From: Streptomyces sp. NWU339
Lineage (GTDB): Bacteria > Actinomycetota > Actinomycetes > Streptomycetales > Streptomycetaceae
Length of the DNA stretch: 64,000 nt
Assembly (NCBI RefSeq): GCF_003143855.1
Contig: NZ_QFRK01000001.1
Location: forward strand, 129,940-193,939
Reading direction: 5' to 3'
Position numbers and translations under genes: made by a program. Positions within the stretch are counted from its first letter, which is position 1. Each line of letters begins with the position of its first letter. This document shows positions 26,903-35,725 of this stretch, piece after piece. The notes beneath the pieces are model-generated. The model was not told where the DNA came from. It did not search any database and was given only the letters and a program-made list of their open reading frames with translations.

Positions 26903-27955
26903 CTAAAGGAGCGAGAGTTGGGTCGGGCCGGACCCGGGAGACCCGGAGAGCGGCGGCCCGGCCGCCCCGGTGGGACCGACGCGGTGGGGCAGCTCCGCGC
27001 GCGTGGGGCCGATGCCGTACTCCCGGGCCAGGTCGTGCACCTGACGGGTGACCCGGCGCTGGTACCACTTCGGGGCGTAGGCGCCCTCCGCGTACAGCCG
27101 CTCGTACCGGCTCACCAGGTACGGGTGGTGCCGCCCGAGCCAGGACATGAACCACTCGCGGGCGCCCGGCCGCAGATGCAGCACCAGCGGCGTGACGGAG
27201 GTGGCGCCCGCCGCGGCGATCGCCCGCACGGTGGCCCGCAGTTGCTCCGGGCGGTCGCCCAGGAACGGGATCACCGGCGCCATCAGGACCCCGCAGCCGA
27301 TGCCGTGCGCGGCGAGCGTCCGCACGACCTCCAGCCTGCGTTCCGGTGCAGGCGTGCCCGGCTCCACCGTGCGCCACAGCCCGGTGTCGGTGAAGCCCAC
27401 GGAGACCGAGACGCCGATGTCGGTGACCCGGGCCGCCTGTCGCAGCAGCTCCAGGTCGCGCAGGATCAGCGTGCCCTTGGTGAGGATCGAGAAGGGGTTC
27501 GCGTGGTCCCGCAGCGCGGCGAGGATGCCCGGCATCAGCCGGTAACGGCCCTCCGCGCGCTGGTAACAGTCGACGTTCGTGCCCATCGCTATGTGCTCGC
27601 CCTGCCAGCGCCGGGCGGCGAGCTGACGGCGCAGCACGTCGGGCGCGTTCACCTTCACCACGATCTGGCTGTCGAAGCCGATGCCCGTGTCGAGGTCCAG
27701 ATAGCTGTGCGACTTGCGCGCGAAGCAGTACACGCAGGCGTGTGTGCAGCCCCGGTAGGGATTCACGGTCCACTCGAAGGGCATGCGGGAGGCCCCGGGC
27801 ACCCGGTTGAGGACCGAGCGGGCGCGGATCTCGTGGAACGTGATTCCGGCGAACTCCGGTGTGTCGAAGGTACGGGTGGTCACCGCCTCCGCGCCGAACA
27901 GCGCGGCGTCGGCCCGGCTGTGTTCGGAGCCCGGTGTGAGGTTCTCCCAGCGCAT
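26903..27955 (-). CDS. Radical SAM protein of the Rv2578c (spore-photoproduct-lyase-like) family
   Basis: 350 aa radical-SAM TIM barrel. The 4Fe-4S motif is RGCTHACVYCFARKSH (CxxxCxxC), followed by SVSVGFTDTGLW and a C-terminal KWYQRRVTRQVHDLAREYG. The family resembles spore photoproduct lyase and is common in actinobacteria; its substrate is not established. GAGGAGG lies 4 bases before the ATG at 27955. A LexA-type box 34 bp upstream suggests induction by DNA damage and therefore a repair role. Readings starting at 28021 would pass through that box and are rejected. Confidence 0.87.
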   Translation of the reverse strand: MRWENLTPGSEHSRADAALFGAEAVTTRTFDTPEFAGITFHEIRARSVLNRVPGASRMPFEWTVNPYRGCTHACVYCFARKSHSYLDLDTGIGFDSQIVVKVNAPDVLRRQLAARRWQGEHIAMGTNVDCYQRAEGRYRLMPGILAALRDHANPFSILTKGTLILRDLELLRQAARVTDIGVSVSVGFTDTGLWRTVEPGTPAPERRLEVVRTLAAHGIGCGVLMAPVIPFLGDRPEQLRATVRAIAAAGATSVTPLVLHLRPGAREWFMSWLGRHHPYLVSRYERLYAEGAYAPKWYQRRVTRQVHDLAREYGIGPTRAELPHRVGPTGAAGPPLSGSPGSGPTQLSLL

Positions 27956-27988
27956 GACACCTCCTCGGTAGCACTGGTCCACAGAATA

Positions 27989-28000
27989 GAACAAGTGTTC
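27989..28000 (-). promoter_or_regulatory. LexA/SOS-box-like operator
   Basis: GAACAAGTGTTC matches the GAAC-N4-GTTC core of actinobacterial LexA boxes exactly and is an inverted repeat with 5-bp arms. On the minus strand a TATTCT -10-like hexamer lies immediately downstream, so a bound repressor would block the radical-SAM gene starting at 27955. Confidence 0.6.
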
Positions 28001-28137
28001 CCTTGATCGTGTGAACGACATCTTCGGTCACCCTCCCGATCAGTTCCGGACTCCCGATTTGAGGGGCCGGGTGAGGGGGTGATTGGCTTGTGCCGACCCC
28101 TTGAGCACCCTGAGAACTCATGTCCTGGAGGAAATCG

Positions 28138-28581
28138 ATGGCGCAGGTCGAGGCCACTACGGAGCGGATCGTCGCGGCGGACGCGGAGACGGTGTTCGAC
28201 GCCATCGCCGACTACAGCGGCACGCGCGCGAGGCTGCTGCCCGAGCAGTTCAGCGAGTACGAGGTCCGGGAGGGTGGCGACGGGGAGGGCAGCCTCGTCC
28301 ACTGGAAGCTCCAGGCCACCAGCAAGCGCGTCCGTGACTGCCTCCTGGAGGTCACCGAGCCGAGCGACGGCGAACTGGTCGAGAAGGACCGCAACTCCTC
28401 CATGGTCACCGTCTGGCGCGTCACCCCGGCCGGGGAGGGCAGGTCCCGGGTCGTCGTGACCACCACCTGGACGGGCGCGGGCGGCATCGGCGGCTTCTTC
28501 GAGAGGACCTTCGCGCCCAAGGGGCTCGGACGCATCTACGACGCACTGCTCGCCAAGCTGGCCGCCGAGGTCGAGAAGTAG
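28138..28581 (+). CDS. SRPBCC family protein
   Basis: 147 aa START-like domain: the N-terminal strand VEATTERIVAADAETVFDAI, then ADYSGTRARLLPEQFSEYEV, a central sheet, and the long C-terminal helix KGLGRIYDALLAKLAAEVEK. The family binds hydrophobic small molecules; no ligand or partner is evident. I chose the ATG at 28138 with CTGGAGGA upstream. An in-frame ATG at 28120 would swallow that ribosome site. It is divergent from the radical-SAM gene. Confidence 0.85.
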   Translation: MAQVEATTERIVAADAETVFDAIADYSGTRARLLPEQFSEYEVREGGDGEGSLVHWKLQATSKRVRDCLLEVTEPSDGELVEKDRNSSMVTVWRVTPAGEGRSRVVVTTTWTGAGGIGGFFERTFAPKGLGRIYDALLAKLAAEVEK

Positions 28582-28751
28582 CCGTCACTTCAAGAGGTCG
28601 GTGACGAGGGGAGGTTGGCCCCTGGGCGGCTCTCCTCACCGGTTCGAGTGATCTCCGCACCGGCCTTCCGTATGCCGTAACTCGTCGCGCTTGCTCGTAG
28701 TTGTCGCTTTTACGCGGGAATCGTGTGGCAGCGCGACGAGGGGAGCGGCAC

Positions 28752-31259
28752 GTGGGCGGCACCGGCGGGATCACTCTGACGCAGGACGAACCGGTCGCGG
28801 CGGCGGCCCCGTCGGCCGAGCGTCCGCCTCCGGAACGGGCCCACGGACCGGGTCCGGAGGCGGTCCCGGAGCACGGCGCGGATTACGGCCCGGAGTACGA
28901 AGCGGAACTCGGGGCGGAGCCCCATCAGGGGCCGGCGGGCCCGGCGTTGAGCCGGCGCAGGGTGCGGCTGGTGTTCTTCGCACTGATGCTGGCGTTGCTG
29001 CTCGCCGCCCTCGAGCAGATGATCGTCGCCACCGCCCTGCCGAAGATCGTCGGCGAACTGCACGGCCTGGACCGGATGTCCTGGGCGATCACCGCCTATC
29101 TGCTCACCGCCACCATCGGACTGCCGATCTACGGCAAACTCGGCGACCTGTTCGGCCGCAAGGGCGTCTTCCAGTTCGCGATCGTCGTCTTCGTCGTCGG
29201 CTCCGCGCTCGCGGGCCGGGCGCAGACCATGGACCAGCTGATCGCCTACCGCGCGGTGCAGGGCGTCGGCGCGGGCGGACTGGTGATCGGCGTCCAGACG
29301 ATCATCGCGGACATCGTGCCCGCACGGGAACGCGGCCGGTTCATGGGCCTGATCGGTGCCGCCTTCGGCCTCGCCTCGGTCGCCGGGCCGCTGCTCGGCG
29401 GCTACTTCACCGACCGTCTGTCATGGCGCTGGTGTTTCTACTTCAACGTGCCCTTCGGCCTCCTGACCCTGGTCGTCGTCGCCCTGGTGCTGAAACTCCC
29501 CAAGCCCTCCGCCAGACCCCGTCTGGACGTCCTCGGCGCCCTGCTGCTGGCCGCGGCCTCCACCTGCCTGGTGCTGCTGACCAGTTGGGGCGGAACCGAG
29601 TACGCCTGGGACTCGCGCGTCGTCCTCGGCCTCGGTGCGGGCGGCGCTGCGGCCACCGTGCTCTTCCTCGTCGTCGAGCGCTTCGCCGCCGAACCCCTCA
29701 TCCCGCTCCGGCTGTTCAGGGACTCCGTCTTCAACGTCACCGCCCTGGTGGGGCTGGTGATCGGCGTCGCACTGTTCGGCGCGGCCAGCTACCTGCCGAC
29801 GTACCTGCAGATGGTCGACGGTGCCACGGCCACCGAGTCGGGCCTGCTGATGCTGCCCATGATGGCCGGCATCGTCGGCGCCTCCATCGTCTCGGGGCAG
29901 CTCATCAGCCGCACCGGCCGCTACCGGCGTCACCCCCTGCTCGGCGCCGTCCTCGCCATCGCCGGCATGTGGCTGCTGTCCCGCCTCGAACCCGGCACGC
30001 CCCGGTTGCACTACAGCATCTGGATGGCCGTCCTCGGCGCCGGAATCGGCATGGTGATGCCCGTACTGGTCCTCGCCGTGCAGAACTCCGTGCGCCCCGG
30101 CGACCTCGGCACCGCCACCAGCGCCAACAACTACTTCCGGCAGATCGGCGGCAGCGTCGGCGCCGCGGTCTTCGGTACCCTCTTCGCCGGCCGGCTCACC
30201 GACGCGCTCGCCGAACGGCTCCCGGCGGGGGAGGGCGCGGGGCTGCCCGACGCAGGGTCGATCACCCCGCAGCTCGTGCACGCGCTGCCGCCCGCACTGC
30301 GCGACCTCTACATCCAGGCCTACGCCGACGCCATGCCGCGCATCTTCCTCTACCTGGTGCCGGTGCTCGTCCTCGGCCTGCTCATCACCTTCTTCCTCAA
30401 GGAGAAACCCCTGGTGTCCCACTACGCCCCCACCGCCGACCCGACAGCGGAAACACCGCACATGACGGCGCCCGTGCCGCAAGCCCGGTCGCCGCACACC
30501 GCGGGCATCGCCGTCTGCGGCACCGTCCAGCATCCGGACGGGACCGTGGTACCGCGCGCCGCGCTCACCCTCATCGACGTCGCCGGGCAGCAGATCGGGC
30601 GGGGCGCGAGCGGCGCCGACGGACGGTACGCGCTGGCCACCCCCGGTTCGGGGTCGTACGTCCTGATCGCCGCCGCGGGCGGGCACCAGCCGCAGGCGGT
30701 CTCGGTGACCGTCGGCGAGCGGCCCGTCGAGCTCGACGTCGTCCTCGGGGGCGCGGGCCGCCTCGCCGGCTGTGTGCTCACCGCCGACGGCTCGCCCGTA
30801 CGGGACGCCATCGTGACCCTGACCAACGTCCACGGCGAGGTCGTCGCCACCACCCGCAGCGGCCGGGAGGGCGGCTACGAGATCACCGAGCTGGTGGCCG
30901 GTGAGTACACCCTCGCCGCGAGTGCGCCCGCGTTCCGCCCGGCCGCGCTCCCCGTCACCGTCCAGGCCGCCCGGGAGACCCGTCAGGACGTCGAACTGGC
31001 CGGCGGCGCCGTGCTGCGCGGCACCGTGCGGGCCGGTGGCGGGCGGGCCGTGGAGGACGCGCGCGTGACCCTGCTGGACGCGGCGGGCAACGTGGTCGAC
31101 ACCCTCACCACCGGGCCGGACGGGACCTTCCGGTTCGTCGACCTGTCGTCCGGCGAGTACACCGTCATCGCCGCCGGCTATCCGCCGGTCGCCACCGTGC
31201 TCCAGGTCGCCGGGGGCGGCCGCACCGAACGGGACCTGCAACTGGGCCACGAAGACTGA
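28752..31259 (+). CDS. DHA2-type MFS transporter with C-terminal carboxypeptidase-regulatory-like repeats
   Basis: 835 aa. After a polar Pro/Glu-rich N-terminus of about 65 residues comes a 14-segment major facilitator of the EmrB/QacA type: LEQMIVATALPKIV in the first segment, GKLGDLFGRK motif A, and AVQNSVRPGDLGTATSANN. From about residue 570 there are three related beta-sandwich units, each with the pattern xxDGxxVxxAxVTLxDxxGxxxxxxxxxxDGxYxxxxLxxGxYTLxA, as in carboxypeptidase regulatory-like domains. The transporter probably exports drugs or metabolites by proton antiport. A sandwich tail on an MFS protein is odd because it should face the cytoplasm. GAGGGGAG before the GTG at 28752 decides the start; 28701 is an unsupported extension. 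Confidence 0.9.
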   Translation: MGGTGGITLTQDEPVAAAAPSAERPPPERAHGPGPEAVPEHGADYGPEYEAELGAEPHQGPAGPALSRRRVRLVFFALMLALLLAALEQMIVATALPKIVGELHGLDRMSWAITAYLLTATIGLPIYGKLGDLFGRKGVFQFAIVVFVVGSALAGRAQTMDQLIAYRAVQGVGAGGLVIGVQTIIADIVPARERGRFMGLIGAAFGLASVAGPLLGGYFTDRLSWRWCFYFNVPFGLLTLVVVALVLKLPKPSARPRLDVLGALLLAAASTCLVLLTSWGGTEYAWDSRVVLGLGAGGAAATVLFLVVERFAAEPLIPLRLFRDSVFNVTALVGLVIGVALFGAASYLPTYLQMVDGATATESGLLMLPMMAGIVGASIVSGQLISRTGRYRRHPLLGAVLAIAGMWLLSRLEPGTPRLHYSIWMAVLGAGIGMVMPVLVLAVQNSVRPGDLGTATSANNYFRQIGGSVGAAVFGTLFAGRLTDALAERLPAGEGAGLPDAGSITPQLVHALPPALRDLYIQAYADAMPRIFLYLVPVLVLGLLITFFLKEKPLVSHYAPTADPTAETPHMTAPVPQARSPHTAGIAVCGTVQHPDGTVVPRAALTLIDVAGQQIGRGASGADGRYALATPGSGSYVLIAAAGGHQPQAVSVTVGERPVELDVVLGGAGRLAGCVLTADGSPVRDAIVTLTNVHGEVVATTRSGREGGYEITELVAGEYTLAASAPAFRPAALPVTVQAARETRQDVELAGGAVLRGTVRAGGGRAVEDARVTLLDAAGNVVDTLTTGPDGTFRFVDLSSGEYTVIAAGYPPVATVLQVAGGGRTERDLQLGHED

Positions 31260-31388
31260 CCACGGGCCGAACCCGGATGCGTACCCGGCGGGCAATTCCC
31301 GTATTGCCGCACATCGCCACCGGCCATGGCCGTACGGTGGTGACAGCGGTACAGATCTTGGGAGCCGTGGGGAGAGAGGGCCTGGGCC

Positions 31389-33917
31389 ATGGACCGTGGC
31401 ACCAAGCGGGACGCACCGGCCGACCAGGGAGCCGAGGACGGCGAGTCGGCCGAGGGCCTCGGCGTCGGCCGCATCCCGCTGGCCGTCGTCGTGGTGGACC
31501 GCGACGGGCTCGTCTCGCACTGGAGCACGGGAGCGCGACGTCTGTTCGGGCTCGCCAAGGATGATGTCCTCGGCCGCTCCGCCGCCGATCTGCTGCCCGT
31601 CTCCGGGGCCCTCCCCGACGGCGGCGAGGAGGAGGGCGGGTCGGCCGCCCGGCACGATGCACACGGCTCGTACGGTTCACACCGTTCATACGCGGCCCAT
31701 GACGGTCTCGGCCCTGGTCTCGAGTTCTCCCTCGACCAGGGCCTTTCCTATCCGGCCGCGGGCCGTGCCCGCCTCGCTGCCGCCACCGCCGCCGTGTCCC
31801 GGTCCGGCCGGGTCGACGTGCTGTGGTGGGCCTATCCGCTGGTCGGCCCCGGGCGCGAGCGGCTGCTGGTGCTCGCCGCCGACGCGGAGGCGCTGCACGG
31901 CGAGGAGACGGAGGTGTTCGAGCGGATCGCCCCCGGATTCGCCCTGCACACCGACTTCCCCGGCTCCGCGGACCTGGCCCGCCGGCTCCCCGAGATCCTG
32001 CCCAGCATGAGCGTCGAAGAGAGCGCCCGCATCGTCGCCCAGATCCTCGAACTGGGCTATCCCGTCCTTGAGTTCAGCCAGAACGACCGGGTGCCCGTCA
32101 CCCCCGACTGGGGGGTGCCCCGGCGTGCCGGGCGCAAGGCGCGCAGGGAGCGGGCGGCACGGGCCCGCGCGGCCGGCCGACCGGTGCCCGAGGAACTGCG
32201 CGAGGAGGGCGAGGACCTCGAGTACGCCGCCGTCCGCGAGCACCTGGAGTTCCTCAACGAGGTCAGCTCCCGGATCGGCACCTCCCTCGACCTGTCGCGG
32301 ACCATCGTCGAGGTCAGCAAGGCCGTGGTGCCCCGCTTCACCGATGTCGCGGGCACCTATCTGCGCGAACAGGTCGTCGCCGGCGAGGGGTTCGACGAGG
32401 GCGTGCCCGACACCACCACCATGTGGCACCGGGTCGCCCTCGAGCACACCGACGAACCCGGCCGCTGGGACGACGTCGTGCCCGTCGGCGAGGCCATGCC
32501 CTTTCCGGCCCACACGCCGTTCTTCCAGTGCATGACCACGGGCGAGCCCGTTCTCGTGCCGCGCATCACCGAGGAGATGGGCCACGCCATCGCCTCGCAG
32601 TTCGAGAAGCGCGACATCCGCCCGCTGATCACCGGCCGCTCCATGCTGGTCGTGCCGTTGAAGGCGCGCAATGCCGTGCTCGGCTTCATGATCCTGCTGC
32701 GCCACCCGGAGCGGCAGGACTTCAACGACATGGACCGGGTCACCGGCGCCGAACTCGCCGCCCGCGCGGGCCTGGTGCTCGACAACGCGCGCATGTACAC
32801 GTACCAGGAGAACGTCGCCGAGACGCTCCAGGAGAGCATGCTCCCGCACATCCCGCCGCGCATGGCGGGCTGCGACATCGCCACCCGCTATCTGCCGGGC
32901 ACCCTGCTCGGCCGGGTCGGCGGCGACTGGTTCGACTCGGTGAAACTGCCCGGCGCCCGCACCGCGTTCGTCGTCGGCGACGTCATGGGCCACGGCCTGA
33001 ACTCGGCCGCCATGATGGGCCAGTTGCGTACGGCCGTGCAGACCATGGCGGCGCTGGACCTGCCGCCCGCGCAGCTGCTGCGCAATCTCGACGACCTCGC
33101 GCAGCGGCTCGGCGACACCTACCTGGCGACCTGCCTGTATGCCGTCTACGACCCCATCGCGAGCGAGCTCCACCTCGCCAACGCCGGACACATCCCGCCG
33201 GTCCTGGTCCGCGCGGCGGACGGCCGCAGCGAACTGCTCGACCTGCCCACCGGCGCCCCGATCGGCGTCGGCGGAGTGCCCTTCGAGGCGGTACGCGTAC
33301 GGGTGGAGCCCGGCGACCGGCTGGTGATGTGCACGGACGGGCTGGTCGAGGTGCGCGGCGAGGACATCGGTGTCGGCCTCGCCGCGCTGTGCGAATCCGC
33401 CGCCCACCCGGCCGCGTCCATGGACGACGCCTGCGACACCATCATCCGCGCCCTCGCCGTGACGTTCTCGGAAGCGGGGCGCGGAGGCCGCAAGGACGAC
33501 GTGGCCCTGCTGATGGCACGCCTGAGCGGCATCGAGCCCGACCACGTCGCCGAGTGGCGGCTCGTCCCCGACCCGTCGGAGGTCGCCCGGGCCCGCGCCA
33601 TGGTCCGCGAGCAGCTGCACGAGTGGGGTGTGGGCAAGCCGGCCGACCATGCCGAGTTGCTGGTCAGCGAACTCGTCACCAACGCCGTACGGCACGCCCA
33701 CGCCCGGCCCGTCGCTCTGCGCCTGGTCCGTGGTGACACCCTGCTGTGCGAGGTCGAGGACGACGACCACGAACTGCCGACGCTGCTCGACGCCGAGCCG
33801 ACGGACGAAGCCGGACGCGGACTGCGGGTGGTCAGCACGCTCGCGCGGGAGTGGGGCACCAGCCGGACCACCTCCGGCAAGACCGTGTGGTTCGAACTGA
33901 CCCTGCCGCGCCGCTGA
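31389..33917 (+). CDS. PAS-GAF-SpoIIE phosphatase-HATPase signalling protein
   Basis: 842 aa. A PAS-like sensor (about 27-75) is followed by a long linker, a GAF domain (about 285-475, SRIGTSLDLSRTIVEV), a SpoIIE/RsbU PP2C phosphatase (about 480-700; metal Asp residues in VGGDWFDSV, VVGDVMGHG and MCTDGLVEV) and a C-terminal RsbW-like ATPase (about 715-840; ELLVSELVTNAVRHAHA, DEAGRGLRVV). Phosphatase and anti-sigma-type kinase in one chain are typical for streptomycetes. Such proteins control anti-anti-sigma factors in stress and development. No cognate antagonist or sigma gene is adjacent. The ATG at 31389 is preceded by GAGAGAGGG. Confidence 0.93.
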   Translation: MDRGTKRDAPADQGAEDGESAEGLGVGRIPLAVVVVDRDGLVSHWSTGARRLFGLAKDDVLGRSAADLLPVSGALPDGGEEEGGSAARHDAHGSYGSHRSYAAHDGLGPGLEFSLDQGLSYPAAGRARLAAATAAVSRSGRVDVLWWAYPLVGPGRERLLVLAADAEALHGEETEVFERIAPGFALHTDFPGSADLARRLPEILPSMSVEESARIVAQILELGYPVLEFSQNDRVPVTPDWGVPRRAGRKARRERAARARAAGRPVPEELREEGEDLEYAAVREHLEFLNEVSSRIGTSLDLSRTIVEVSKAVVPRFTDVAGTYLREQVVAGEGFDEGVPDTTTMWHRVALEHTDEPGRWDDVVPVGEAMPFPAHTPFFQCMTTGEPVLVPRITEEMGHAIASQFEKRDIRPLITGRSMLVVPLKARNAVLGFMILLRHPERQDFNDMDRVTGAELAARAGLVLDNARMYTYQENVAETLQESMLPHIPPRMAGCDIATRYLPGTLLGRVGGDWFDSVKLPGARTAFVVGDVMGHGLNSAAMMGQLRTAVQTMAALDLPPAQLLRNLDDLAQRLGDTYLATCLYAVYDPIASELHLANAGHIPPVLVRAADGRSELLDLPTGAPIGVGGVPFEAVRVRVEPGDRLVMCTDGLVEVRGEDIGVGLAALCESAAHPAASMDDACDTIIRALAVTFSEAGRGGRKDDVALLMARLSGIEPDHVAEWRLVPDPSEVARARAMVREQLHEWGVGKPADHAELLVSELVTNAVRHAHARPVALRLVRGDTLLCEVEDDDHELPTLLDAEPTDEAGRGLRVVSTLAREWGTSRTTSGKTVWFELTLPRR

Positions 33918-34053
33918 CCCTGCCGCGCCGCCGAGCCGGCGCGAACGAGGCGTGAAGGAATGCGCCGTGTGCTTGTCCGCGCGCCCCGGCGCGCGATACA
34001 CCGTACTGGCCCGTCGCACAGGCGGGTTCGCTTCACACTCCTGGGAGTTGGGC

Positions 34054-34779
34054 ATGAGCGTGACCGGTCGGTACCGGGAGGCGTGGGAGGGTTTCTGGCG
34101 TGAGGCGCCGGACGAGCAGGGTGCCGTGTTCTGGGACGCGGAACCCGCCCTGACCGTCGCCCGCCATCTGACCCTGTTCGAACCGCATCTGTCCGACCCC
34201 GGTCTGCCCCTGGTGGACCTGGGCTGCGGCAACGGCACCCAGACCCGCTTCCTCGCCGACCGTTTCCCGTACGTACTCGGTGTCGACCTGTCCGCCGCCG
34301 CCCTGGAGCACGCCCGTGCGGCCGATCCGGCCGGCCGGGCCGGGTACCGACAGCTGGACGCCGCCGAGAAGGACGAGCCGCAGGGGCTGCACACGGAATT
34401 CGGCGACGTCAACGTCTACGTGCGGGGCGTGTTGCACCAGTGCGAGGCCGACGACCGGCAGCCCGTGGTGGACGGCATCGCCACCCTGGTCGGCGAGCGC
34501 GGCCGTGCCTTCCTCGTCGAACCCTCCGAGGCCGCCGGGCTCGTGCTGCGCGACCTGGCGGCCTCGCCGGCCGGGCCGCCGCCCAAGCTGGCGTCGATCC
34601 TCCGGCACGGCATAGCGCCCGGCAAGGTGGCGGACGAGGCGGTACCGGAGTTCCTGACGGCGGCCGGGCTGACCCTCCTGGCGACCGGCACCCTGCCCCT
34701 CACCACGACCGAGTACACGCCCGAGGGCACCCGCGTGGAACTGCCGTCCGCCTGGTACGTGGCGGGGCGCGCCGCATGA
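34054..34779 (+). CDS. Class I SAM-dependent methyltransferase
   Basis: 241 aa. Motif I is LVDLGCGNGTQTRF near residue 55, followed by YVLGVDLSAAALEHA; the acidic loop and post-motif strands are in order. The substrate is unknown. I chose the ATG at 34054 because GGGAG lies 8 bases upstream and the region before it (33952-34053) reads as Cys/Arg-rich sequence unlike the family. The gap of 136 bp after the SpoIIE gene shows no terminator I can name. Confidence 0.8.
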   Translation: MSVTGRYREAWEGFWREAPDEQGAVFWDAEPALTVARHLTLFEPHLSDPGLPLVDLGCGNGTQTRFLADRFPYVLGVDLSAAALEHARAADPAGRAGYRQLDAAEKDEPQGLHTEFGDVNVYVRGVLHQCEADDRQPVVDGIATLVGERGRAFLVEPSEAAGLVLRDLAASPAGPPPKLASILRHGIAPGKVADEAVPEFLTAAGLTLLATGTLPLTTTEYTPEGTRVELPSAWYVAGRAA

Positions 34780-34891
34780 CATAGAGGTCGGCGGGGGTGC
34801 GGGCCGAGTTCCCGTCCCGTCATTGGTCTGGGCCGGTGAGAGTTTTCCACAGGCCTGGCCGCGCTTCGGCACCACAACGTAGCGTGAGCGC

Positions 34892-35725
34892 ATGAAGATC
34901 CTCATCAGTGCGGACATGGAGGGCGCCACCGGCGTCACCTGGCCCGCCGACGTGCTGCCGGGCACACCGCAGTGGGAGCGCTGCCGGTCGATGTTCACCT
35001 CCGACGTCGACGCCGCCGTGCGGGGCTTCTTCGACGGCGGCGCCGACGAGGTGCTGATCAACGAGGCGCACTGGAGCATGCGCAATCTGCTCCTGGAACG
35101 ACTCGACGAGCGGGCCGAGATGCTCACCGGGCGGCACAAGTCGCTGTCCATGGTGGAGGGCGTGCAGCACGGCGACGTGGACGGCATCGCGTTCATCGGC
35201 TATCACGCGGGAGCCGGCATGGAGGGCGTCCTCGCGCACACCTACCTCGCCAACTCCATCACCGGAGTGTGGCTGAACGGCGAACGGGCCAGCGAGGGCC
35301 TGCTCAACGCGGCCGTCGTCGCCGAGTACGGGGTACCGGTCGTCCTGGTCACCGGCGACGACGTGGCCTGCGAGGACGCCCTCGGCTACGCGCCGGGGGC
35401 GCTGAAGGTCGCGGTCAAGGACCATGTGTCGCGGTACGCGGCCGTGTGCCGCACGCCCACCAGGACGGCCGCCGACATCCGGGCCGCGGCGAAGGAGGCC
35501 GCCGTGCTGGCGGTCCGTCAGGAGCCGGTGGCGGCCGGCCCGTTCACCGTCGAGGTGGAGTTCGACGCGGAGCACCTGGCCATGGCCGTCACCGTGGTGC
35601 CGGGCGTGGCCCGCGTCGGCGAGCGGAAGGTGGCGTACACGAGCGGGACCATGCACGACGGGATCCGCACCTTCAAGGCGGTCACCACGATCGCCTCGGC
35701 CGCGGTGGAGGAGCAGTATGGCTGA
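34892..35725 (+). CDS. M55-family D-aminopeptidase (DppA-like)
   Basis: 277 aa. Metal ligands of the DppA zinc site are visible: Asp and Glu in ISADMEGATG, His in NEAHWSMRN, His in FIGYHAGAG, and Glu in NGERASEG. DppA from Bacillus releases D-Ala from D-Ala-D-Ala dipeptides; the family handles D-amino-acid peptides. It is the first of four peptidase genes that overlap or nearly touch. Its stop is overlapped by 8 bp by the M20 gene. The short gap 34780-34891 probably holds the promoter. Confidence 0.92.
   Translation: MKILISADMEGATGVTWPADVLPGTPQWERCRSMFTSDVDAAVRGFFDGGADEVLINEAHWSMRNLLLERLDERAEMLTGRHKSLSMVEGVQHGDVDGIAFIGYHAGAGMEGVLAHTYLANSITGVWLNGERASEGLLNAAVVAEYGVPVVLVTGDDVACEDALGYAPGALKVAVKDHVSRYAAVCRTPTRTAADIRAAAKEAAVLAVRQEPVAAGPFTVEVEFDAEHLAMAVTVVPGVARVGERKVAYTSGTMHDGIRTFKAVTTIASAAVEEQYG

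Noticed and set aside
28583..28610. Hairpin CGTCAC/GTGACG after the SRPBCC gene as a terminator
   Set aside because: Only 6 bp of stem with a 12-base loop; too weak to report as a feature.
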